From: Pohlia nutans
Lineage: Eukaryota; Streptophyta; Bryopsida; Bryales; Mniaceae
Direction of reading: 5' to 3'
Assembly: GCA_022496805.1 (NCBI GenBank)
Contig: CM040106.1
Coordinates: forward strand, 1,612,001-1,676,000
Length of the DNA stretch: 64,000 bases
Positions 23,325 through 33,105 of the stretch are shown one piece after another. Made by a program: the position numbers and the translations under genes. Every line of letters begins with the position of its first letter. Positions within the stretch are counted from its first letter, which is position 1. The notes under the pieces are model-generated. The model was given only the letters and a program-made list of their open reading frames with translations, made no database searches and had not been told where the DNA came from.

Positions 23325-25550
23325 CTAGTCGGTCGTCTCTGTGGTCTCTTCAGGAGTTGACTGCTCGGGGATCGACTGGCTTCTGGTAATCGCTGCGACC
23401 GTCAGGACACCAATTGTAGTATTCGGTAGTTCTTCAATGACTACTGACGACGTGTTGGGCTTGTTTTCGATCTGTTGATTAAGGAATTTGACGACCTTCG
23501 GATCCTTTAGCAGGGGACACATGTGTGTCAGATGGTCCAAAGTCTTGCAAAGAGAACAAGGGAATATCCGTCGTGGTGTGCTATCCCGGGGCGGTCGACC
23601 CCTTGATTCGGAGGTAGTCGACACTGGTGTGGCTGCTCCTACCGGGACTTTCGTATTAGCTGCTGCAAGCCTTTTTACAATCTCGCTCTCTGGATTGAGC
23701 CAGCAATCACGTTCAAGATGGCCTGACTTTTTGCATCGGTTGCAAAATGCTTGTTTGGTAGTCTCGGCACGCTCGGTAGAGGTCGAGTTGGGTTTTTTAG
23801 GCAGTCCGCTTTCTGCTAGCTTAGCCAATTTCTTGACCTGGACTAGTGTCGATCTCGGTAGTCCGACTGTGGCTACCTGCAGATACTTTAACAAACCAGC
23901 TCGGAAATTGCTTAGTAGAAAATTATCAGCCGGAAGGACCTCAAACTGGCTAGCTAGTTTCATCATCCGTTCGTAGTAATCGTCAACCGACTCTTTGGCA
24001 TCATGTTTAATACTAAGGAAACATAGGCAAGCCTGGTCGTCATTTTCGATATCCAGGTAGCGGTGTTTGAAGGCATTGAGAATGCCGTATAAGTCTTAGT
24101 GTGGGTAGGACGTTCGTTGAGTCGAGAACCAATTATAGTTTGCCGCGTCGACTAGCAAATTTCCAAATAAGGCTATAGTAAGGGCCGCATCAGTTTCACC
24201 ATTCAAAGTGAGGGCATTGAGAAATCGATGGACATGAGTAATGGCACACTTACCTTCCTTGTAGGTGGGCATCGCTACCGGTTTTCGAGCAGTCGTCCGA
24301 GTCGGGAGTGTAGCTGCTGGGTAGGAAGGCTGCTGCTGAATCTGGGCTGCACGTACCGAATAGTCTATCAACCGAGGATTGTATAGTGCACACTATTCGA
24401 GAAGGTGACCATAGGAACCACAAGATGCACACATAGGTATGGTGGGTTGGTACTGGTTGACAGTCGGTAGGATTGATGGCTGGGAAGCTATCGGTCGACT
24501 GTAAGGGTTCTGTGGTAGAGGCCTAGTATATGCCTGTGAAAATGATGGTTGGTTGATAGGCTGAATCATAGGAATGCCTATTGCGGGCTGGTTTTGGTAA
24601 CTAGGTGGTAGGCTATTCCGAGGGGTCGACACTCTGGGAATGGTGGTTTGAGCTACCCCCGACTAATCTAGGTATAGAATATTCGGCTCATGAGTATGAG
24701 TGCGAATATTCGGGAGAGTGAGTCGAGTTACAACCTGGTCGACTCGTTGGTTAGATTGATAGATCTGTCTGATCCTATCGACTAGGTCAGTCTCGAAGTC
24801 GCGTGGGCCAATCAGATACTGGTTGTCGGTTCTAGGTGTCCCTGGTCGACTATTCATTTGACCAGGAGAACAGGGTTCCTGGTGAAATGTAGTCGACTGG
24901 TCCGGTCGATCTGGTTGAGATTCCGAGTGTAGTTGCTCAGACGTCGGGTTCTGGCTTGATAAGAGATCGGCAAGGCGGGAGTCTAATTTGTCCCTACTAC
25001 GACGTAGTTGATTTATCTCTAATTGTCGTTGATGCGAAATGATGGGAGGGTCGGTAGTGTACCTTACTAGTCTTTGATACACACTGGAAGGTCGTTCCGG
25101 TAAGTCGAGTGGGTCGTCGGGGACCCTTCGTGGAGAAGACGGGTCGGACATCGTCTGGAACGCCCCAGTTGGGCGGGTAAACTGATGAGCCGTGGTATAC
25201 ATGGTCGGTAGTATCGCCAGGGGTTGGGTCGGGAGAGTTAGGATGCCTCGTCCCATCGGTACAGAAGTTTCGTGAAAAATTGTACCTTCTCGGGTATCCA
25301 TAATTCCTTGTGTGAACTCCATATAGTGTTGTAAAGACGGGTCGGTAGAGGTCGATGCTGCGACTTGCCGCCGAATCTCGTATGTCGGTCGGGGATTCAT
25401 TCCCGTGGTAGTATCGTGTACTACTGTCGGTGGAATGGTCTTCGACTGTAAGTTTCGCCACTCTCTGTGAAAACGGGGGTTAGAGAGCTGGTCGGCAGTT
25501 ACTTCTAGTGGTAAAGGAAAACCGGTAGCTCGTGTACACGGTCGTTCCAT
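23325..25550 (-). pseudogene. Gypsy gag with two CCHC zinc knuckles
   Basis: A minus-strand frame from ATG at 25550 runs continuously in phase to 23325 and on into pol, broken by stops near 24663, 24393 and 24096 and ending with TAG at 23325. The N-terminal third is hydrophilic. The middle carries capsid-like text such as DDYYERMMKLASQFEVLP and RAGLLKYLQ. Two knuckles follow, CNRCKKSGHLERDC and CSLCKTLDHLTHMC, both with the C-X2-C-X4-H-X4-C spacing that binds viral-like RNA. A third CX2CX4H half-knuckle near 24410 is cut by a TAG. Gag forms the particle that packages element RNA. The final TAG could be a natural gag-pol boundary, but the other stops look like ordinary decay. Confidence 0.85.
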
Positions 25551-25572
25551 ACTGGTGACGTGGTAGTTATCC

Positions 25573-25938
25573 GATATAGATCTGGATCTGAGATTTTAGA
25601 TCTGGATCTGCTAGGTAGGTCGGGCTCTAAGATCAATTTGGCTAGTCTTTTGTGCTGGCCTAGTTGGTTGCTCTATGGCACCGTAAGCCTTGTTCATAGA
25701 CTGCTCTTACAGATTCCTCGTCAGTAGCATTATCAACTGTTGACTACCCTGGTCGACTGTCGCACACAATGATCTCCGAGGCTCTTTGCGGCTACTCGGG
25801 CTCCGGATTTTTCTCAAGACTTATGATGATCGTGTAGGAAGCAGATGGCTGTTGTTTCCCAGGGACGTATAGCGCCTAGCGATAGTCGACAGGATCGACT
25901 AGGATCTAGATCTGGATCTAGATCTCGATCTGGATCTG
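25573..25938. repeat. GATCTG/GATCTA hexamer clusters in the gypsy leader
   Basis: Two clusters of GATCT-based hexamers (about 25573-25613 and 25898-25938) lie in the untranslated leader between the PBS and gag, including consecutive GATCTAGATCTGGATCT. They may be slippage products or sites in the packaging or leader region; no function is shown. Confidence 0.7.
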
Positions 25939-25981
25939 ACTAGACCAACAGAAAGACTGGTGCCTGAGCTGAACTTTTCAT

Positions 25982-25989
25982 GGTCGCCA
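25982..25989 (-). promoter_or_regulatory. Candidate tRNA primer-binding site
   Basis: Two bases inside the 5' LTR, the minus strand reads TGGCGACC, the complement of a tRNA 3' end GGTCGCCA. It begins with the obligatory TGG opposite CCA. The tRNA species was not determined. Confidence 0.6.
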
Positions 25990-25991
25990 AA

Positions 25992-26520
25992 TGTTAAGGG
26001 GGTTTTTCTAGGAACCGACGTTAAACGAATGAGACTACTCCTCACATGACTACTCTACGCTAGACTAGTCACTAGAGGTTGAAAGGAGTAGTAAGAGGTT
26101 TCTACAAAAGAGAACGTACTGTCGACTAGGAAAAAGCACCAGTATGCTAGAGAGTCGGCTCCTGCATACCCACAGACTACTGCAACTAATCAAGATACAA
26201 CCACAAAGAGCGATACAAGAGTAAGAAACAGCAGTAGTCTTACATATTAGTGCGCACAAGAAGAGTTAAGATAAGAACGAAGTACAACTGAGGCTGCCAA
26301 GAAGATGTACAAAATGTATAGCAACAATCCTCTCAACGAGAGGGCCAGTACATATAGGAGACTGGTCTGACAGTGTGTCAGACTGGTCGACCGGAAAAGT
26401 CGGGTCGACCAGTCTGTGCCAGCCTGTACTACCGAGTATCGCCTGGTAGGTCTATTCCTGCCGGGTATAGACTAGCCTACTCTTAGCCTAAGGGAATCTC
26501 CAACGAATATTCGGTTAACA
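25992..26520 (-). repeat. 5' LTR of the gypsy element
   Basis: 529 bp, TGTTAA to TTAACA. In minus orientation this is the upstream LTR and should hold the element's promoter; I did not identify a TATA box with confidence. The outer edge abuts ACGCT (26521-26525). Confidence 0.95.
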
Positions 26521-26525
26521 ACGCT
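26521..26525. repeat. Target-site duplication ACGCT, right copy
   Basis: Exact match to 15719-15723. Confidence 0.93.
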
Positions 26526-26679
26526 GTAGTTGAAGTTGGGAAAAGTTTAGTGGGAGAGAAGGGAGAAGGAGAGTTTATTCCAAAGTTAAGATGTGAAAGA
26601 GGATGCGCGGCCGCGCACCCTCAAGACTTTGAATGAGTGTGTGAGGAAAGTCAATCTAAAAGGGTTGACCGCCCTTAGA

Positions 26680-26838
26680 GCTGGCCCGCCGCCCTCAAGG
26701 CGGGCCAGCTGGCTTGCTATAGCAAGCCGGCTATATCAAGCTTGTATGCTAGCTTTAGCTAGCTCAAAAGCTAGCTTTTAATGGCCAGCTTGTGAGCTGG
26801 CTAAAGCCAGCAAGCAAGCTGGCTTGGTTGGCTTGCTT
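26680..26838. repeat. Run of consecutive micro-palindromes (GCTGGC/GCTAGC type)
   Basis: About seven short inverted repeats follow one another almost without gaps. Examples are GCTGGCCCGCC with GGCGGGCCAGC, GGCTTGCTATAGCAAGCC, AAAAGCTAGCTTTT, GCCAGCTTGTGAGCTGGC and TGGCTAAAGCCA. They share AGCTGGC/GCTAGC words. A single-stranded copy would fold into a string of hairpins. No coding frame explains them. Confidence 0.75.
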
Positions 26839-26839
26839 A

Positions 26840-27330
26840 CTTTTTTTCTTTTTTTTAATAAAATTTATTTATGAAATTTCTGTAGTTTTTATTTTTAAAT
26901 TTTCGTGTTTGTTTTTATTATTTACTTTTTTACTTTTTTTTTTGTTTTTTGAAATGTTTTTACTGTTTTTTAGCTGTTTTAACTGATTTTAAATTTTAAT
27001 TACTGTTTTCAAACTGTGTATACTGTTTTTTTTACCATTTTATTGTTTTTACTATACTTTAGTTGATTTTTTTACTGTTTTTAATTATGTTTTTACTGTT
27101 TTACGGTTATGTACCATTTCTTACCGGTTTTTTACGTGTTTACTATTTTTTTACTATTTTTTTTTGGTTTTTTACACTTTTACCCTATTTAGTGCATTTT
27201 AACTAATTTTTTATTGTTCTTTTAATTTAATTACTGTTGTTTGGTTACTTGATCACTTTTTTTCTTTGTACTGGTTTTTTACCTACTTATTATTGAATTG
27301 TATTCTTTACAAATTAATTGTTATTATCAT
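26840..27330. repeat. T-rich low-complexity tract
   Basis: Strongly thymine-rich sequence in which TTTTTACTGTTTTT-like words recur at irregular spacing. It could be a decayed tandem repeat. The ORFs predicted across it are compositional artefacts. Confidence 0.7.
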
Positions 27331-28122
27331 TGTTATCATTTTCTCTTACCTGTGTTGAATTGGTTCTTACTATTTCTTCTCTTTTTCTCATAATTATTAT
27401 TTTGTTTAAAAGTTTTGGACTTTTGTTAGTTTGTTCTTTTTTGAATTTTTTGAATAGAGAATCAATTTTTATTAATGTAAATTGTTTTTTTGCCAATGTC
27501 ATTAATTAACCCGTAATTTTTTTCCTAATTAATTCTAAAGATTTTGGTTATAGAATGATGAATTCAATCAATCAATATGTGAAAAATCAATACTTAAGAT
27601 GGGACCAAATTTCATATCACGGAAATTACTGTAGAACATTGCACGTTTGGTGATAAACTAATAGAGGAAGTATACATAAATACATCTATATTTGTTGACC
27701 ACTTTGGGCTTCTTGGTCTCCTAAAGATAATTGTGTAATTACTGAGACTAACTAACAAATTATGTCTGAGCCCATGCAGGTTCGTACATTGTTGTGTCTG
27801 GAGTGATGGTCGTTGCTGGTGGACTAATACTATTCCGGTGAATTATCTATTTGTTGGAGATATTAGACTTAAGGATTTGAAAGATATTAAAATTGAAGAA
27901 TGGTTATTAAGGGTTATGTGTTGGTAAAATTAGAAGCATGTGTATAGTGATCAATTCAGCTTTGTTGCAGATCATCATCATAATTGTTGTAGCCAATGGC
28001 GTGAAGAATGTCTTAATTGACCAGAATACACTTCTCTCTACTCCTACTGCATCATATATCATACAAAACCAAATAAACATATGTGTAAGCCATTGTTCTT
28101 CAATTATCTTTTGTGATGTTAA
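27331..28122. other. Non-coding stretch
   Basis: AT-rich sequence with no convincing gene. TTAA followed by CCCGTAA near 27508 is a possible lone end of a TTAA-type element. Confidence 0.45.
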
Positions 28123-29934
28123 CCCCTAAATGTACCAAAACCCATATTTAACTAATTATGGACAAATAGACCAATTATGGACAATTTCATTTACTTAATG
28201 ACTATAAAATAGGAACAAAAGTGATGTGAAAAACATTGAAATGAAAAAATTTAAAATAAAAATACAAAACACACTTGAATTTGAGCCAAGTCAGAAAACA
28301 TTATAGTGTATTCACACAAAAGTATCGGCGGCCTGCCAATACATTTACCAACCGTTCCATCAACCTCATACAGTGGTTTTGTGAAACAAAATAAGTTTGC
28401 AAAATTATTATATGAAATTAATACATTTAGTTGAACATGCGACATGGTAATCAACTAATAATTAATTTCAAACATAGTTTGCTAAAACAAAAATATCGGT
28501 GGCCTGTCAACATAATTTTGAACAACCATACAGAGAAAATATAAAATATTCCTAAATTAAAATGGTCATGCATAGTCCTATACAAAATATAAATTTATTT
28601 AAACAATGAAAAAAACCATAAAAACCAAAATCCTAAGCCCTATACTCTAAAAGTCCTAAACTCCAAGCGAAAGACCCCAAACACAAAGACAAAGACAACG
28701 ACTTAGGAAAATATCGGTTGGCAGCCGATAGGTGGATTTGATAAAGTTATTAAATAACCTGAAATGAGAAAGTTCTTCAACATGATCATAGTTTGAATAA
28801 AAAATGGAGTACTTGAGCCGACTATATGATAGAATTGAATCCATGTGGAGAAGAAGCTAATAAGTGTGCACAAGCAAGGAGCTAGACTGTCATGTGACTT
28901 GACAAACAACATTTCACACAAATGTGGTGATTGTATATAATTAGTGGAGATAGCAAGTGAAATGTACAAAACATCTTGATAAAGGCAATAGTACAAGTTA
29001 CATCGCTTAACTTGTAAAAAAGTTGTTTTAATCACATTGTCAAAATTTGAATGTACAAGCCCTAAACCATTCTGAACCATTCTGGTTGTAAAAGATCATA
29101 TGAAATTCAAATCATATGATACAATCATTCTTGCTTCTAAAAATGCAAGAGTATTGTATATTCATTAGCTTCCAATAGCCAATACAGTTGACAATCGGCT
29201 AAGTGCATGTCTTGTCCTAAGTTGATTTAAATACGTTATCATCCTCAAAGTAAAGTGAATAAATATGAACCATTCTAGCCGGAGAGGATCATTTGAAATT
29301 CAAGTGACCAGAATCGATCATTAGAACTTCTGTAAATACCTAAGTATCGTGTATCGGCTACCAGCCGATAGACACTACAAAAGCACAAAGCTAATCTTGT
29401 CCCTCCTCGTCAACATCCTCATCCATTATGGCGCCAATAACCTCCAAATTTGTCAAGGTTGCTAGTTGCAACTTTGTTGAATCACCTTAGTAATATGAAG
29501 CCTCATCTTCATGTATGAGGGCATTTCATGAGAGAACATGTCAATGCTTGCATAGACTACTTGGAGGAGACATGGCTCTTTTTGTCATCTCTATGTCCAA
29601 CACTCTCTAGCAACCACTTCCTTGCTTTCTTTCTTGGCTTTCATAGGAGTCCACCATTCCACCTTGAAATTCCCATAATTTGGACCAAGAGTTAAATTTC
29701 ATCCTCGACGTCGTTACAGCTACCATTGCCTTCGCCATCAAAGTCCTTATGTGACTCATCACTCTTCCTTCACTTCTTCATCTTCAAGTTTGATCTACTT
29801 CAAAGTAGATAGTATCAATTAGTTGCGAATAGGATGACTAGCAGCTAGAGCGAGATCAACCGCTCTGGCCTTGTATCCACTTTAGAGGATTTGGTACCTA
29901 ACGTAGTCACCAAGGGATACAAAATTACATGTTG

Positions 29935-30815
29935 TGTAATATATTTTTGAAAGCGTCTTTTCAAGACCTTTGCAACGGTATATTACACGACCTATAATTC
30001 TCAAAATTGCAATTGCAAAAAAAAATGAATTGGCAGCTAGAAAAATGTGTCGGCTGGCAGCCGATAGAAAATTACAAATCATGTATTAAACAGTTGGAAG
30101 CATCTTTTCAAGACCTTTCCAACCAGTATATTACACGACCTATAATTCTCAAAATTGCAGTTGCAAAACAAAATGAATTGGCATCTAGAAAAATGTGTCG
30201 ACTAGCAGCCGATAGACAATTACAAGTCATGTAACATAGTTACCTTTTGGAAGCATCTTTTCAAGACCTTTTCAACGGTATATTACACGACCTATAATTC
30301 TCAAAATTGCAGTTGCAAAACAAAAATGAATTGGCAGCTAGAAAAATGTGTCGGTTGACAACAGCTAGACAATTACAAGTCATATAATATACCGTTGGAA
30401 ATGTCTTTTCAAAACTTTCAAACGGTATATAATACGACTTATAATTCTCCAAATTGCAGTTGCAAAACAAAAATGAATTGGCAGCTAGAAAAATGTGTCG
30501 GCTGGCAGCCGATAGACAATTACAAGTCATGTAATATACCTTTGGAAGCGTCTTTTCAAGACGTTTTCAACGGTATATTACACAACCTATAATTCTCAAA
30601 ATTGCACTTGCAAAACAAAAATGAATTGGTAGCTAGAAAAATGTGTCAGCTGGCAGCCGATAGACAATTACAAGTCATATAATATACCGTTGGAAGCGTC
30701 TTTTAAAGACCTTTCGAATGGTATATCACGCACCCTGCATTTCTCAAAATTTCAATTGCATAACAAAAAGAATTGGTAGCAAAAGAATGATTTGGCTGGC
30801 AGCCGATACAAAAAT
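29935..30815 (+). repeat. ~148-bp tandem array, about six units, each with one palindrome
   Basis: The phrase TCTTTTCAAGACCTTT recurs at about 29953, 30101, 30254, 30401, 30549 and 30697, with spacing of 147-153 bp. Each unit continues with GGTATATTACACGACCTATA, ATTCTCAAAATTGCAGTTGC and GAATTGGCAGCTAGAAAAAT, then the palindrome GTCGGCTGGCAGCCGATAG. A lone inverted piece of the unit lies at about 32430-32500. Confidence 0.9.
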
Positions 30816-31796
30816 AAGTATATGTCGGTTGCCAATACAAAATAGGTATCGGTTGATGAAGAATTACGTATAAATTGACAAATAATATAGAAAATGGTAC
30901 TAATAGAAACTAGAAAATAGAAGTTGAAATCAATTTAAAAATGTTCTCCATAAAAACTTTAGAGCAACTAAAAAGTAGATTAGACTAGAAAAGTAGTTGA
31001 AAGGTATTGAAATAGGCATTTTGAAGAGAAATAGTTTTGAACAATTAGGTAGCTTTATTGTTGACATACTAAAACCCTGAAACAGAACTTCGAAACCCTT
31101 AGAGAAACTGACATTACAACCTTGAGAATCAACCGTGACAACCTTGCACTGGCACCTTTACAAAGTTAGTCCTTACTTGGTCAACTAATAGTCTTTAAAC
31201 ATACACAAAATCCTCACAGTCTAAATCCTCACACAAAAATCCTCACAGAAATCCTCACAATCTTTAAACATACACACAATCTTTATATTCACACATATAC
31301 ACAATCCTAAATTTCACATTGTACACACTTGCGCACATGCTCACAACCTAAATTTGACACACGCACGTCCTAGAAGTGAGAGAGGAAATGGAAAAGGTAA
31401 GCAAAAACAAATGAGTACAGTAAACGGATTCCAAATTGGCGCCCAATTCAAGAACATTTCAAACTCGCATTGGAGCAAAGTTTTTGGCACCAAATTTTTG
31501 AATCGAGAATTGGTTGAAACTTCGTGAATGAATGAAAAATTATGTAGGAATAGCGTCAGCAAGAGAAAATGAATGAAGAACGACGGCAATAGGCGGATGG
31601 AACAACCGGGATAGATGAGAGTTTTGAACTTGGCGGAAAATGATGTGATAGATGGAACGTACATCTCCCATCATCACTCCAAACCTCTCATTACTCATGA
31701 TGGCTTTAGGTTTGGGCTGGCGGGGCTCATTTTTCTCCTCTCTCATTCCTCTACTCACTCTCTTAACATTCTCCTCTTTCTTTGCACTGTTTTCCT

Positions 31797-31811
31797 CTCT
31801 CTCTCTCTCTC
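31797..31811. repeat. (CT)n microsatellite
   Basis: Seven to eight CT units within a pyrimidine-rich stretch. Confidence 0.85.
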
Positions 31812-32753
31812 CCAATGTCGGCTGTCAGCAGCTAACTTCCACCTACTTAAATTCTTGAATTCGCTTTAGTTATCAATCAACACATTGCAAAGAATAGCCG
31901 ATAGTAAGTGTAGGGTAGCCGACAACGGTTTGAGACTAGCCGATATAAAGCATCGGGCAACCAACAACAAATTCAGACCAATTGATCCAAAACAGTGAGC
32001 AGCCGATACAAAACGTTGAGTAGCCGATAGCTTTAAAGATGACGTTCGCGACTACCTCAAAGGTAAGATATCTCTTAGACTTTGCATTGTATGGGCTGCC
32101 AGCTGACATATCATGTTTGTGTTTGCTACCAACCGACACAAAAAGGAAGTGTATCGGCTGCCAGCCGATACTATGTCCTTATTATTTAGTTACGAAACAA
32201 AGTTCAGGGTTTTGGGACCTAGGTGTAGAGTACATGAAACAAAATTGTGTGGTTTTGAAACACGTTTGTATAGATTTGAATCATGATTTTGAATCTATGT
32301 AGAAAACATTTTCAAACTTATGATTCTATGGGTTGAAACTAATAGTTTAGTGACTATTGTATCGGCCGGCAGCCGATACTGAGCAGCCTGAATTGGAGTC
32401 ACTAAACTAGTTCAAAATTTTCTTTTTCATTTTGCGACTGCAATTTTGAGAATTATAGGGCGTGAAATATATCGTTGGAAAGATCTTGAAAAGACGCTTC
32501 TAATAGTTTATTATTTGTTTAATAAGTATTTATTGGCTGCCAGCCAACATGAGGAGTTTGTGCCTTTACAAACGGGCTTGAGCTTCCGGCCCACGCCATG
32601 TTTGAACATCAATTTTGATGAATCCATTTCTTTTGAGTCGGACTCCGCAGATGTGGTGTGTAAACAAATTTTTTGTCTCCTTTCTCCTCATTTTTCTTCT
32701 CAACCTTTTTCACTACCTTCTTCCCAACCTTCTCCTCAACATTGGAGTTATCC

Positions 32754-33105
32754 GTAAAGTCACCTTGGATTTGAAGAATTAACCATGAATTTTTCTTTAT
32801 TATACTCTTATTTCTTCACTCCAAAGAGTTAGAAGGTGTGGAAGATCTTGGTAGTTTATCATTATTAGGTGTGTAAGAGGTGTGTAAGAGCTTGGTGGTC
32901 TTTAAAAGTTTTCAAAAGTTTTTTTAGCTCCTTTCTTGGTGCTAAAAAAACTTTTGAAGACGACCAAGCTCTTACACACTTCTTACACACCTAATAATGA
33001 TAGACCATCAAGATCTTTCACACCTTTTAACTATTTGGAGTGAACAAATAAGAATATAATAAAGTAAAATTATTTGTTGATTCTTCAAATCCAAGGTGAC
33101 TTTAC
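32754..33105. mobile_element. 352-bp fold-back (hairpin) element
   Basis: The left end GTAAAGTCACCTTGGATTTG pairs with its inverse CAAATCCAAGGTGACTTTAC at the right. The arms stay complementary almost to the centre near 32930 (AGCTCTTACACAC on the right arm pairs with GTGTGTAAGAGCT on the left). No coding capacity and no clear target duplication. A MITE or a local inverted duplication are both possible. Confidence 0.7.

Larger units (their letters stand above)
15724..26520 (-). mobile_element. Structurally complete Ty3/gypsy LTR retrotransposon (10.8 kb)
   Basis: Two direct LTRs (15724-16266 and 25992-26520) enclose a minus-strand gag-pol plus an additional ORF. Both LTRs begin TGTTAA and end TTAACA. 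The 5-bp duplication ACGCT abuts both outer edges (15719-15723 and 26521-26525), which proves an integration event. A candidate PBS and PPT lie where expected. The domain order protease, reverse transcriptase, RNase H, integrase places it in Ty3/gypsy. By eye the LTRs differ at roughly 17 positions plus one 14-bp duplication, about 3%, so the insertion is fairly recent. Internal stops and frameshifts make it non-autonomous now. Its position inside the putative CACTA intron makes it a nested insertion. Confidence 0.95.

Noticed and set aside
23325..23327. TAG between gag and pol as programmed readthrough
   Set aside because: Possible in principle, but three other in-frame stops in gag show ordinary decay, so this one gives no special evidence.
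26792..27509. Hydrophobic ORFs in the T-rich tract, resembling membrane proteins
   Set aside because: Phe/Leu runs are a direct result of poly-T composition, on both strands and in several frames.
29370..29384. CACTACAAAAGC as a possible CACTA terminal repeat
   Set aside because: No inverted partner with the same extended sequence and no 3-bp target duplication could be found, so it is likely chance.
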